NCBI GenBank assembly: GCA_963846775.1
Contig: CAWJXB010000003.1
Coordinates: 263,510 to 327,509 of the forward strand
DNA length: 64,000 nt
Direction of reading: 5' to 3'
From: CAVYXA01 sp963846775
Lineage (GTDB): Bacteria; Verrucomicrobiota; Verrucomicrobiia; Chthoniobacterales; UBA10450
Shown here: piece after piece, positions 28,346 through 39,100 of the stretch
Layout of the letters: every line of letters begins with the position of its first letter
Numbering within the stretch: position 1 is the first letter of the stretch
Translations under genes and position numbers: made by a program
Notes under the pieces: model-generated
The model's database searches: none
Told to the model about the DNA's origin: nothing
Seen by the model: only the letters and a program-made list of their open reading frames with translations

Positions 28346-28509
28346 TGAGTATTTTTTATGGAAAAGGCGACGGTGGCAGCAATGGCATCGGTTCGCATCG
28401 AGCATACCACATACCGGGAGAACCGAAACGCGTGAAGCGGACGCGCCGCGCCGTGAAAGTTGCTCACCTGGCCGCGCTGCACTGGGGCGCGGCGACTAGC
28501 GCCAGCAGT

Positions 28510-28539
28510 AAAAAAAGGGCAGGCCGTCAAGGCCTGCCC
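28510..28539 (-). terminator. rho-independent terminator of the PEP-CTERM gene
   Basis: On the minus strand the stem GGGCAGGCC, loop TTGAC, GGCCTGCCC is followed by seven T residues. It begins 24 bases after the PEP-CTERM stop codon. Confidence 0.88.
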
Positions 28540-28562
28540 CATCAACCAATAGGAAGCTACAA

Positions 28563-29402
28563 TCAGCGCAAACGATTACGTGCTACGATCAGTCGTTTTC
28601 GTTTCCTCGCCTGCTGCACATGAAACACCAGCGCGAAAACGAAAGCCGCGATGCCGGCAAAATAAGTCGGCGGTTCAGGTATCGCCGGGATTCCATTCCC
28701 CGCCGAAACCAGAAAGTATGGATCACTGTTGGGACGCTCTCCCCTTGTTTGATCCGCATAGAGAACGAATCCGCTGATTGGCGTGTTTTGAAGGTTAAGG
28801 TTGGCGAAAAGCTGCGTGAAGCTCAGGTCCCAGACATCTGAAAATCCTTTGCCGCCTTTTCCGCCGGGCACAACACTTAAGGCAGACCAAATGTCAGTAG
28901 GTAATGCGTTGGCAAGAATGGTGTTGTTCGCACCCAGGAGCAAGATGCCGGGTTCTACTTTGTCGGATTTGAAAAATGTATCGTTCGCGCCTAGATCGAA
29001 ATCTTCAAGTCTGAGCGTCAGGCTGAATGGGTCCACCAGGGTGTTATATTGGACTCGCAGACCCGTGGTTTGAACTTGATGCTGAGCATCGGAATACAAG
29101 CCGAGCCCGAAATGGGTCAGGTTCCCGTTTGGCTGCGAGTATGAAACGCCGAGTCCGTCATCGAATTCTACGCCACGGTTGACTTGAGGGCTGCCGCCCG
29201 AGCCATTACCGGTTGAGAGATCCAGGCCCTGTACGGCATAGATGGAGAAATTAGCTCCTGATGGGGTGTAGGGATTTCCAAGGAGGGTTACGACGGCATT
29301 GGCGCTGGAGGCGGCAACAAAGAGCAATGCGGCGAGCAGGGCGGGCAAGGCATTTGAGCGGGGGAGCAACGGATAAGATTTTTCGGCGCTGAATGGTCTC
29401 AT
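28563..29402 (-). CDS. PEP-CTERM sorting-domain secreted protein
   Basis: 279 residues from the ATG at 29402 (MRPFSAEKSYPLLPRSN). A signal peptide ends near SSANA. The C-terminus is a complete PEP-CTERM tripartite signal: PEPPTYFAGIAAFVFALVFH, then an Arg/Lys-rich tail (QQARKRKRL). Such proteins are processed by an exosortase (EpsH family) during export, and none is in the window. The mature domain is beta-rich with NGSGGSPQVNRGVEF, and its function is unknown. It stands alone with its own terminator. The AT-rich leader upstream (about 29405-29450) probably holds its promoter. Confidence 0.87.
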   Translation of the reverse strand: MRPFSAEKSYPLLPRSNALPALLAALLFVAASSANAVVTLLGNPYTPSGANFSIYAVQGLDLSTGNGSGGSPQVNRGVEFDDGLGVSYSQPNGNLTHFGLGLYSDAQHQVQTTGLRVQYNTLVDPFSLTLRLEDFDLGANDTFFKSDKVEPGILLLGANNTILANALPTDIWSALSVVPGGKGGKGFSDVWDLSFTQLFANLNLQNTPISGFVLYADQTRGERPNSDPYFLVSAGNGIPAIPEPPTYFAGIAAFVFALVFHVQQARKRKRLIVARNRLR

Positions 29403-29535
29403 ATAGGTTATTGATCTATATTTACCATAATTGTCATACTCGCGTCGCAGCGTCAATCAAAATCCGGGGCTGCTGCATGATTTGTCGCCCGTGGACAGCT
29501 CTATTCCATCGTCAAGGAGCCAGTCAAGAAAGAAT

Positions 29536-29661
29536 GGGCAGTGTCCTGAATTCCCCTGACCGGCTCCGAAAGCTTTCGGAGTCCGCCTCTCCCACTGGGA
29601 GAGGGTAGGGTGAGGGCTCTCCCTTTCTCACTGTCGCAAGTTGATTTTGGGGACAGTGCCC
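29536..29661. repeat. short inverted-repeat element (GGGCAGTGTCC ends)
   Basis: GGGCAGTGTCC at 29536-29546 and GGACAGTGCCC at 29651-29661 are inverted copies with one mismatch. Each is followed on the plus strand by TGAATTC. Between them are CCGAAAGCTTTCGG and CTCTCCCACTGGGAGAG palindromes. It lies between the TonB and PEP-CTERM genes, with no ORF. Confidence 0.5.
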
Positions 29662-29685
29662 TGAATTCTGAAACCTTGACAATCC

Positions 29686-30546
29686 TTACTCCGGGTTCAG
29701 CTCGAAGTTGATCCGCACGTCGTAATGACCGGCTGTTCCCAGACCGTCTGGCAGAGGATCAACTTGGGTCACGCGCTTGCTCACCGCCGCCACGGACTCA
29801 TCAACGACCATGTTTCCCGATGGCTTAACGACCTGAAATTGCGACACACTGCCATCCTGTTCGATGCGGACCTTCACCAGCACAGAAATCTTGTCGCTGG
29901 TTGGCGTCGCCGTTGTCGGCTGAATCCAGGCGCTGTGAAAACGATCATGCAACATGTTGCCATACCAACTGAACTGCGCCGCCGCGCCCGCGCCGCCAGT
30001 CTTGCCCCCTGCGCCGATCGAAGTCCCTTTCCCTGAGGCGCTGTGAGAGACTTTTCCTCGTTTACCATCGAGAGAGTCTTTCGCGATCCGTTTTTTCTCA
30101 GGGTCGACCTTTTCTCTTTTGTCGCGCGACTTTGCCGTCTTTGCCTTCGATGATGGTTTGGGAGATGCCTTTGCCAGAACTGCTTTCGACTTGGGTTTCG
30201 GCCTAGGCTTGGGAGTTGGGTTTGGCGTGACGCTTGGCTTTGGTGTTGCCGTCGGTTTCGGCGTTGCGCTCGGCAACTGAATCTCGCTCTTGGCGGAAGT
30301 TAAAGTTGGGCGATCTCCATCCGGCTCTTCCTGTTTGAGCTGCTTCGGTTCCGAGCTCGGCGCGGAAATCTTCTGCACACGTTTCGCGGTATCGCTATCG
30401 CCCGCGCCGGCGCTGTTCAACCAGACAACGCTTTGCGGCTCGAGATTTTTCGATCTATGACTCCAGCGGATGAATCCCGCGATGAGCGCGGCATGGCCGA
30501 GCGCGATGAGAGTGACGTTTCGCCAAAAGCGCGCCCGCTTCAACAT
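29686..30546 (-). CDS. TonB-family energy transducer
   Basis: 286 residues from the ATG at 30546 (MLKRARFWRNVTLIALGHAA). One N-terminal helix (about 9-26) is followed by a long Pro/Lys-rich periplasmic spacer (KPTATPKPSVTPNPTPKPRP, about 95-150, then a basic stretch). The C-terminal domain (about 190-286) is TonB-like: ISVLVKVRIEQDGSVSQFQV, then VAAVSKRVTQVDPLPDGLG and a final VRINFELNPE. It transmits inner-membrane proton motive force to outer-membrane transporters. It is the third gene after ExbB and ExbD on the same strand. No TonB-dependent receptor is in the window. Confidence 0.9.
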   Translation of the reverse strand: MLKRARFWRNVTLIALGHAALIAGFIRWSHRSKNLEPQSVVWLNSAGAGDSDTAKRVQKISAPSSEPKQLKQEEPDGDRPTLTSAKSEIQLPSATPKPTATPKPSVTPNPTPKPRPKPKSKAVLAKASPKPSSKAKTAKSRDKREKVDPEKKRIAKDSLDGKRGKVSHSASGKGTSIGAGGKTGGAGAAAQFSWYGNMLHDRFHSAWIQPTTATPTSDKISVLVKVRIEQDGSVSQFQVVKPSGNMVVDESVAAVSKRVTQVDPLPDGLGTAGHYDVRINFELNPE

Positions 30547-30552
30547 TGATGG

Positions 30553-30638
30553 TTTAACCACGAACAAACACGAATGAACCCGAAGGTCGGTAGACGTTCC
30601 GGGGAAAAGGCGCTTCGTCTCTATTCGTGTCCATTTCA
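30553..30638. repeat. AACCACGAA-family repeat between tonB and exbD
   Basis: TTTAACCACGAACAAACACG at the left and CTATTCGTGTCCATTTCAGG at the right are imperfect inverted ends that fill the whole 94-base gap. Same family as 375-527. Confidence 0.5.
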
Positions 30639-30640
30639 GG

Positions 30641-31057
30641 TTATTTCGCCTCGGTTTTAGTGGCGATGCCAACTTTGCTGATCTGCACGCGCTGCAATGT
30701 GTCCATGAGTGAAATCAACTTTTGCACCGGCAACTCGCGGTCCGGCCGGATGACTACCGCAAGATCGGGATTGCTCCGTTTCATCTCGGTCAACTGCGCG
30801 GTGAGGCTCTCGCGATCGACTATCCGATTATTGAGCTTGATCGTCTCAGTGCGATCGATCGAGATCGTTTGCACTAGCGACGAATCGATCCGCGGATTTT
30901 TTTCGCCGCTCGACGGGATCACGAGGTTCATGCTGTTTTCGAGCAGCGGTGTCGTGATCATGAAAATGATCAACAATACAAACGCCAGGTCGAGCAATGG
31001 CGTGACGTTGATCTCGCTCAAGGAAGAGAGACTCTGGCGCTGGGAGTAGCGTCTCAT
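30641..31057 (-). CDS. exbD: ExbD/TolR biopolymer transport protein
   Basis: 138 residues, normal length. A single helix (about 18-38) begins after SSLSEINVTPLLDLAFVLLI, the ExbD signature. The conserved membrane Asp of the LLDLAFVLLI stretch is the proton-carrying residue. The periplasmic part is a TolR-like domain (LAVVIRPDRELPVQKLISLM). It works with the ExbB channel and TonB to couple proton flow to outer-membrane uptake; TolR of a Tol-Pal system is the alternative, but the adjacent TonB gene favours ExbD. Confidence 0.92.
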   Translation of the reverse strand: MRRYSQRQSLSSLSEINVTPLLDLAFVLLIIFMITTPLLENSMNLVIPSSGEKNPRIDSSLVQTISIDRTETIKLNNRIVDRESLTAQLTEMKRSNPDLAVVIRPDRELPVQKLISLMDTLQRVQISKVGIATKTEAK

Positions 31058-31074
31058 CTCGAATTCTGCGTTGG

Positions 31075-31225
31075 GCGTTGGGCGGGCTGCCCCGTTTCTT
31101 TTTTTACAGGGTTGGACGCTGGGCAGCCTGCCCCGTTTCTTCTTTTACGGGGTTGGACGTTTGCCGAAAAAAGGAAACGCCGAACGCCGAACACCGAACG
31201 CCGAATATCCAATGTCCGAAGCGCA
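31075..31225. repeat. tandem GCAGCCTGCCCCGTTTC units and CGAACGC runs between exbD and exbB
   Basis: Two copies of a roughly 38-base unit (GCTGCCCCGTTTCTTTTTTT, then ACGGGGTTGGACG-like) lie head to tail, followed by a run of AACGCCGAACGCCGAACACC. The CCCCGT/ACGGGG arms of each unit can form a stem. Closely similar units occur in frame inside uvrA at 36277-36360, and the CGAACGC run recurs in uvrA at about 38510-38545. No gene lies in this 172-base gap. Confidence 0.75.
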
Positions 31226-31229
31226 GTCA

Positions 31230-31985
31230 TCATCTCCGAAATGCGGCTTCGCGAGCGCCGTGATCGACGTACTTGTGCTCGAACTCGGAGGCCAGCTCGG
31301 CGGCGAAGTTGTCCATCTCGACAATCAGACTGCGGATGCTCGTGACCAAGAAATTGTAACCGAACATCGCTGGAATGGCCACGCAGAGCGCGGTGACCGT
31401 AGTAATGAGCGCTCCGGAAACGCCCGGCGCCATGGCGCCGAGGCTGGCCGTTCCGGCCATGGCGACACCGCTGAATGCGTCCATCACGCCCCAGACCGTG
31501 CCTAACAAGCCAAGAAATGGCGAGCCGCTCACTGCCGTCGCGAGCAAAATCATTTGCGATTCCAGCCCGAGCGCCGTCTCGCCCACCGCGCGTTCCATCG
31601 CCGCATTGACTGCGCCCATTTGCGCTGGCGATATTTTGTCGGCGATCTCGAGTCGCGCCCGAAAAGTTTCGTCCACCTCCGGCGAGCCGAGCAGATGAAA
31701 CGCGAGTTCATGACAGCCGGCCCGATAGACGTTGAAAGTCGGTGACCCAAAAAACCGCGCGTTTTCTTCAAAGAGACGCAGCGGTTGTCGATCCTGGCGA
31801 AAGGCGGCAAAGAACCGCGCATTCTGTTTTCTGGCAAACTGGATCACGCGCAGTTTCGTGATCATGATCGACCAACTGAAAATCGACCCGACGGCAAGCA
31901 ACAGGAGGACAATTTTTCCCGCAACGGTCGCGTGATCGAACGCGAACAGCAGACCACTCGCGGCTAGCACTTCTGGAAGGAACAT
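31230..31985 (-). CDS. exbB: ExbB/TolQ/MotA proton channel family protein
   Basis: 251 residues from the ATG at 31985 (MFLPEVLAASGLLFAFDHAT). It has three helices: about 20-42, then 142-170 (LATAVSGSPFLGLLGTVWGV) and 185-212 (VSGALITTVTALCVAIPAMF). The GTVWGV and ALITT segments line the proton channel of this family. It forms the inner-membrane channel with ExbD. The longer frame to 32141 runs through a simple repeat and is rejected. It should be the first gene of the exbB-exbD-tonB set, although the repeats between the genes make the gaps larger than usual. Confidence 0.92.
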   Translation of the reverse strand: MFLPEVLAASGLLFAFDHATVAGKIVLLLLAVGSIFSWSIMITKLRVIQFARKQNARFFAAFRQDRQPLRLFEENARFFGSPTFNVYRAGCHELAFHLLGSPEVDETFRARLEIADKISPAQMGAVNAAMERAVGETALGLESQMILLATAVSGSPFLGLLGTVWGVMDAFSGVAMAGTASLGAMAPGVSGALITTVTALCVAIPAMFGYNFLVTSIRSLIVEMDNFAAELASEFEHKYVDHGAREAAFRR

Positions 31986-32085
31986 TCGCGCTTCACCCGA
32001 CAAACTAGTAAATGACGAATGACGAATGTCTAATGACGAATCAATTCCGAAATCCGAATGACGACCACTGTACGCAATGTAATCA

Positions 32086-33048
32086 TTACAGGCGCTTCGA
32101 CATTTTGATGGGAAACCTCGGCCGCATTTTCGCGGCAACAATGAAAGCGATTCCGATGGCGACGAGGAAGAAGGAAAAAAATTGCCCGCGGGTGAAACCG
32201 GCGATCAATGCCGCGTCGGGTTCGCGGAGGCGCTCGATCACGATCCGGAAAATCGCGTAACAAATAAAAAAGAGCCCGATCAGCACGCCATTCGGTTGTC
32301 GCATTCGGGTGCGACCGAACCAGAGAATCGCGAACAGAACAATTCCTTCAAAGAATGCTTCGTAGAGCTGGGATGGATGCCGTGGGGTCAGGATTGCGCG
32401 TAATGTTTCTTTCACTTGCGGTTGTTGATGGACCGCGGCGACGATCGCGTCAGGAGTGGTCAGCGCCGGATCGATTCGGGCGCAGACCGCGATCGCGCGA
32501 TCGGCTTCGGCCGGATGATCGAACAGCTCCTTCGGAAATTGCATGGCCCAGGAAACATTCGTGGCCCGCCCGTAGAGTTCGCCGTTAATGAAATTCGCGC
32601 AGCGGCCAAAGAACAAACCCAACGGGGCTGTCACGACAAGATTATCGCCCAGGTTGAGCCAGGAAAGATTGTGACGCCGCGCGTAATAAAGCGCGAACAG
32701 CGATACGCCGATCATCCCGCCGTGGCTCGACATTCCGCCTTGCCACACTTTCAGGATCGACCATGGCTCGCGCAGCATCCCGGGGTTGTAGAAAAAAACG
32801 TAACCGAGCCGGCCACCGATGATGACGCCGAACAATGCGCAGCCCGTGATGAAATCGCCGACCTTCGCCACGGGCAGATCGGCGTAGCCCATTTTTGAAA
32901 GAACGCGCAAGAGCAGATAGCTGCAAAGGAACGCGAGCACGTAGGCCAAACCGTACCAGCGCGGCCCGACATTATCGTAAATCCGAAAAATGACGGGATT
33001 AAGATCGTGAACGTAGTAAGCGAACACGGGGCCAATCTTCGCCGTCAT
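32086..33048 (-). CDS. lgt: prolipoprotein diacylglyceryl transferase
   Basis: Lgt attaches diacylglycerol to the lipobox Cys of prolipoproteins, the first step of bacterial lipoprotein maturation, in the inner membrane. 320 residues with about seven helices. Signature segments are all present: IIGGRLGYVFFYNP, WQGGMSSHGGMIG (catalytic-site His), FFGRCANFINGELYGR (the Lgt signature with essential Arg/Asn) and RHPSQLYEA. An insertion of about 50 residues (about 175-225, with AVCARIDPALTTPDA) lies between the signature and RHPSQ and is longer than in E. coli. A simple run of TGACGAATG-like repeats separates it from exbB. Confidence 0.95.
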   Translation of the reverse strand: MTAKIGPVFAYYVHDLNPVIFRIYDNVGPRWYGLAYVLAFLCSYLLLRVLSKMGYADLPVAKVGDFITGCALFGVIIGGRLGYVFFYNPGMLREPWSILKVWQGGMSSHGGMIGVSLFALYYARRHNLSWLNLGDNLVVTAPLGLFFGRCANFINGELYGRATNVSWAMQFPKELFDHPAEADRAIAVCARIDPALTTPDAIVAAVHQQPQVKETLRAILTPRHPSQLYEAFFEGIVLFAILWFGRTRMRQPNGVLIGLFFICYAIFRIVIERLREPDAALIAGFTRGQFFSFFLVAIGIAFIVAAKMRPRFPIKMSKRL

Positions 33049-33158
33049 TCCGAGCGAAGTCGAGCCTGCACCGCAGCCCCGCGGCCGCGGGGTGAGGCCA
33101 GGCTTTCAATCCCGTGGCCAAGCTGACGGGCTAACTCCGCGGGATCTTTCGATTCCGT

Positions 33159-36100
33159 TCAGGGTGATCTCCCTTTGTTTGCGCGTGACGAGTTCAAAAG
33201 CTCGCGCAGAAATGGCGCAGTCCGGCTGATCCGATTTTTCGCGACTTGCTCCGGCGTTCCGGTCGCGACGACTTCGCCGCCGGACGCGCCCGCTTCCGGA
33301 CCAAGATCGACAATATAATCGGCCTCGGCAATCACGCTGAGATTATGTTCGATCACGATCACGGTGTTGCCTTCATCGACGAGCCGATGCAGCACCTTGA
33401 GCAATAATTCCACGTCGGCCATGTGCAGGCCGATCGTCGGTTCTTCGAGCAAATACAGTGTCGATCCTGGCTTGCGCATTTTCCGGAGCCGCTCATTCGC
33501 CGCGCGACTGACACCGCGCTTGAGCTGCGTTACTAGTTTGAGTCGTTGCGCTTCCCCGCCGCTTAAGGTGGGGCTGGGCTGGCCCAGCTTCAAGTAACCA
33601 AGCCCGGTATCGACTAACAAATCGAGCGGACGCGCAATCTTCGGATGCGCCGAGAAAAATTGCGCCGCTTCCTCGATCGTCATTTCCATCACATCGCCGA
33701 TCGATTTGTCGTTATAAAGTACTTCAAGCGTTTGCGGATTGTAACGGCGGCCCGCGCATTCCTCGCACGGCACGAGCGCGCTCGGCAGGAAATTCATCTC
33801 CAGCTTGATCGCGCCCTGGCCCCTGCACGTCTCGCAGCGTCCGCCCTCGGCGTTGAACGAGAACCGGCTGGCCGAATAACCGCGCACCCGCGAAACCGGC
33901 AATTGCGCGTAAAGCTGGCGAATTTCGTCAAATACCTTGATGTATGTTCCCGGCGTCGAGCGCGACGTTTTCCCAATTGGCGATTGATCGACTTCGTAAA
34001 CCGCTTCGATCTCACCGGCGCCGCTGACCAACTTGAACAACGCGCCATTTCCGGTGCGCTTTCTTTGGTCGAGCTCATCGCGCACAGCTGGCCAAAGCAC
34101 TTCGTGCATTAATGTCGATTTTCCCGAGCCGGAGATTCCGGTGATCACCGACAAACGCCCGACCGGAAATCGAACATCGACATCTTTCAGATTATTTGCG
34201 CTCGCTTTCCGGATCTCGATCCAATTTTCAACATCGCTCAGACTTCGACGCGCGCGGCGGATCGGATGGCACAGCGGCGTTTTCAAACACCGGCCGGTCT
34301 CGGAATTTTTGGCGCGCTCGATGTCGCGCAACGTGCCGGTCGCCACGACCGTGCCGCCATGCACGCCGGCGCGCGGGCCAAGATCGATAATGTGATCGGC
34401 CCGCCGCATCGTTTCTTCGTCGTGCTCGACGATTACGAGCGAGTTTCCTTTCTGACGCAGGGCGGAAAGCGTGTCGAGCAGCCGCAGATTATCGCGCGGA
34501 TGCAAACCAATCGTCGGCTCATCAAGGACGTAAAGCACACCGCGCAGATTCGAACCAAGTTGCGCGGCCAGACGAATCCGCTGCGATTCGCCACCGCTCA
34601 AGGTTTTCGCCGAACGCCCGAGCGCCAGATAACCGAGTCCGACGTTTTCCATAAAGCGCAATCGTTGCCGAATTTCGGGCAACAACTCCGATGCGATCGT
34701 TTGGTGCGCGCCCCGAAATCTCAACTGGTCAATTTTCCGCGCTGCTTCGCTGGCCGAAAGCGCGGTGAGATTGTCGATGGTGCAACCCTGCACCCGCACA
34801 TGACGCGCGACTTCGTTCAGGCGTGAACCGTAGCAGCGTGGACACTCCCGCGTTTCGTTTTCACCGATCCATTCCGATTCACGCTCGGCCGCGAGCTCGT
34901 TTTCCAGAGCGGATTCGCCATCGTCGCTTTGGCCTAACTGCCGATCCTGATCCCAAATCTCGCCAAAGCCGCCGCATTCCTGGCACGCGCCGTGCGGCGA
35001 GTTGAATGAGAACAATCGCGGATCGAGTTCTTCAAATGCCCGTCCGCAACCGGGACAACTCATTTCCGTACTCATGACCGTGAGCCGGTCTTTCGAATCG
35101 AGTAGATGCGCGGTGCCGCGTCCGATCTCCAGTGCGCGCTGAGTCAGGTTGCGTGCTTTCAAAATTCGCTTGGCATCGATGACGCCCACAACCACGTCGA
35201 TGGTGTGTTCTTTGAACCGCTCCAGTTTTCGGAAATGCGCAATCGGCATGAGCATGCCATCGACATAAAGCGTATCGAATCCTTGTCGTTCGGCCCAGCG
35301 CGCCACGTCGGTGTGAAATCCCTTTCGGGCTTTCACGAGCGGCGCGAGCACTTTCAGTGGTCCGCGTTTGGCCGCGATTTCGACCTGTTTCACGATTGCA
35401 GCCAGGCTCTGTTTTTCGACCGGCAAATCGCAGTCCGGACAAAATTGTGTGCCTGTTTTCGCAAAGAGTAGCCGGAGAAAGTGATAAACTTCGGTCACCG
35501 TGGCGACAGTTGATTTGCCGCCGCCTCGCGTGACGCGTTGCTCGATCGCGACGCTCGGCGGCAAACCTTCGACCAGATCGACATCAGGTTTCTCGAGCTG
35601 CTCGACGAACTGCCGCGCGTATGGCGACATCGAATCAAGAAAACGGCGTTGACCTTCGGCGAACAAAATGTCGAACGCGAGTGTCGATTTGCCCGAGCCG
35701 CTCAGGCCCGTGATCACGACCATTTGATCGCGCGGTATTTCTACGTCGATGTTCTTCAGGTTGTGCTCCCGCGCGCCATGAATGGCGATCGCGCCGTTTG
35801 TTTTCGGATTGAGGAGCGCACGCCGCTGGCGTGCTCCGTCCGGTCGCTGGCCGAACGGCTCTTCCGCGGCGCGCGCAACCTCTGATTCCGCACCAATGTA
35901 AATGTTCCGTCCAGAAACAGTTTTCGGCGGGCCGCCGAAAATGGCACGCGAGCCACGTGCGCTCCCCAGAACTTCGCGAAGGAATTTTCCGGTATGCGAG
36001 CGTTCAACGGTCGCGACCTCTTCCGGCGTTCCCGTCGCTACGACTTCGCCGCCGTCCTCGCCCGCTTCCGGGCCAAGATCGACAATCCAATCCGCGCATT

Positions 36101-39100
36101 TGATCACTTCCAGATTGTGCTCAATCACCGCGATGGAATGCCCGTGCGCGACCAGCCGCTGGAACAATCCCAAAAGCATCGAGACATCATCAAAATGCAA
36201 TCCCGTCGTCGGCTCGTCGAAGATAAAGAGATTGCCGATGGCGGATTGCCGATGGCGGAATACCTCTCCATTTTGGCGTTGGGCAGCCTGCCCCGTTTCT
36301 TTTTTTACGGGGTTGGGCGTTGAGCAGCCTGCCCCGTTTCCCTTTTTACGGGGTTGAGCGTTTCCCCCTTCCGCCAAATGCCCAACAAGTTTTAAGCGCT
36401 GCGATTCGCCACCGCTCAACGTGTTCAACGGTTGACCGAGTCGCACATATCCGAGTCCCACTTCCTCCAGCACTTTGAGTCGATCGGAAATTTCCACTGC
36501 ACGATCCACCCTCATCTGGCGCTGCGCGCCGGCCGAGCCGCAGCCTGGCGAAGGCTGCTCCTCCTCTCCCTCGTAGAGTGAGGGTCGCCGGTCGTTTTGC
36601 TCGCCGATCTGCGCGAAGAACTGGATCGCTTCCGTCACGGTCAATTCGAGCAAATCGTGGATCGATTTGCCCTGCACCTGCACTTTGAGGACGTGCGGCT
36701 GGAAGCGTCTCCCTTCGCATTCGGCGCAGCGCACATAGAGATCGCTCAGGAACTGCATCTCGATTTTTTCGAATCCGGTGCCGGAGCAGCGTTCGCAGCG
36801 GCCGTTGCCGGAATTAAACGAAAAGGCGCTGGCGGTTAGCCCCTGCGACATCGCTTCCGGTTGCGCGGCGAACAGTTCGCGGACGCGATCGTAAAGACCG
36901 AGATACAAAATCGGCGTCGAACGCGGCGTGCGCGTCAGCGGCGATTGATCGACCATGATGACTTCCGCGATGCGGTGCGCACCGGTGACGGATTGACATG
37001 CGCCCGGTTCGTGATCGCACTGTTGTCCCTTCGCCACGAGCAGATTTCGATAGAGCACATCGTGGATCAACGTCGATTTGCCTGAGCCGGACACGCCGGT
37101 CACACAAGTAAACACGCCTAACGGAATATCGACATCGATGTTTTTGAGGTTGTGCTGCCGCGCCCCGGCGATCTTGATCGACCCGGTCGATTTTCGTCGG
37201 TTTTTGGGAACGGGAATCGATTTGCGACCAGTAAGATAATCACGCGTGAGCGATTGGGGAGCGCACCCTTGTAGCGTGCTGGTCGCTGCATTCTGCGGCG
37301 ACGAAGCTCCTTTTGTATCTAGTGATTCAATCCGTCTCTTCGCGCGGTTCTGATTGCCTGGGAAAGTTCGTGAAGGCAGAATGCCTTCACCGGCACGCAG
37401 AATGCGTGCGCTTCCCGGAACCGAGCAATCGCGCGCGAGAAAATCTGGCAGCGGTCCACTCCATACCAACTCCCCGCCGCGTTCGCCCCGGCCGGGGCCG
37501 ATGTCGATCAGATTATCGGCGGCACGGATGATTTGTTCTTCATGCTCCACCACCAGGAGCGTATTGCCCTTGTCCCGCAAATGGTGCATCGCGCGCACCA
37601 GCCGGCCCACGTCGCGCGGATGCAATCCGACGCTCGGCTCATCCATCACGAACAACGTGTTCACGAGCGACGCGCCGAGGCAGGTGGTCAGATTGACGCG
37701 CTGAACTTCGCCGCCACTCAATGTCCGCGTTGACCGATCGAGCGTGAGATAACCGACGCCCACTTCACAAAGATAATTTAGACGCGCGCAGATTTCCTCG
37801 CGCAACGTCTGCGCGGTTGAATCGTTGGGTGAGATCTCCAATTTCGCCAGAAAATCACGCGCATGAGAAATCGACAGCGCCTGAAAATCGGGGAGAGTAA
37901 AATAAGGAGAAGAGCTTTTCCAAGCGCCGCTTGGCGGCTGGGAAGCCGCCGCTCCAATCTTGTAATTGAGCGCTTCAAGCTGGAAACGACCGCCGTTGCA
38001 CTTTGGGCACGTGGTGTAGGCGCGGTACCGGCTCAGCAAAACCCGCACATGCATCTTGTAGGTCTTGCTTTCGAGCCAGCGGAAAAATCCGCGCACACCG
38101 TACCACCGATCGTTCTCGTAATCTTCATCCGAGTATTCGCCCGAACGTTTTTCGCCTTCAATCACGAATTGCTGATCGGCTTTTGGCAGTTCCTCGAATG
38201 GCACATCGATATCGATCTCCTGGCGGGCACAGGCTCGGAGCAGGTCCTTTTGCGATTCGCCAAATTCGAGTCCACGAAACGCCCGGACCACGCCCTGGCG
38301 GACACTGAGGCTGCGATCAGGAATCGCCTTGTTCAGATCCAGCGCGATGGTACGTCCAAAGCCGCGACACTCCGGGCATGCGCCTAACGGATTATTGAAA
38401 CTAAAGAGGCCGGGCGTGGGCGGGCGGATATCGAGATCGCAATGCGCGCAGTGCCAGCCGGTGGAAAAGGGATGTTCGTGAGATGTGAGATGTGAGATGT
38501 GAGATGTTGGGCGTTCGGTGTTGGGCGTTCGGCGTTCGGCGTTTTCTGCGATTGGAACGACGTTGACCTTGCCTTTGCCAAAGCGCAGCGCGGTTTCGAC
38601 TGCTTCGACAAGTCGGGCGCGATTTCCCTCGGTCATCCCGATCCGGTCCTGAATCACTTGCACCCGCGGACCGAGTCGTTTGATCTTTTTCGGAACGACA
38701 TCAACACGCACGACCCGATTGTCAGTCCAAACCCGGAGATAGCCTTGTTGCTGGAGGAATTCAAAAAACCTGCCCGGCTCGGTTTTCGCCGGAACGGCGA
38801 CCCAGAAGGTGACGAGGACGGTTGGAGCTGTTTCTCTTTTGTCATCCTGAGCCGCGGAAGCTTTCGGGGCGGATGTTTCTGAAAACTGCGCGACGATTTG
38901 ATCCGCAATCGATTTCGCGGTTTCTGGTCGGATCTCGCGACCGCAACTCGGACAAAACGCTTTCGCGACCCGCGGCCAAAGCAGCTTCAAATAATCGTTG
39001 ATCTCGGTCATCGTGCCGACGGTTGAGCGCGATGTTTTGACCGGGTTCGACTGCTCGATGGCAATCGCGGGCGGGATACCGCGGATGTCGTCCACGCGCG

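Noticed and set aside
31075..31225. Small gene between exbD and exbB
   Set aside because: The frames consist of translated tandem repeats and low-complexity sequence.
38470..38545. CRISPR array or spacer-like repeats
   Set aside because: The GATGTGA and GTTCGGC runs are simple tandem repeats without unique spacers, and they are read in frame within uvrA.
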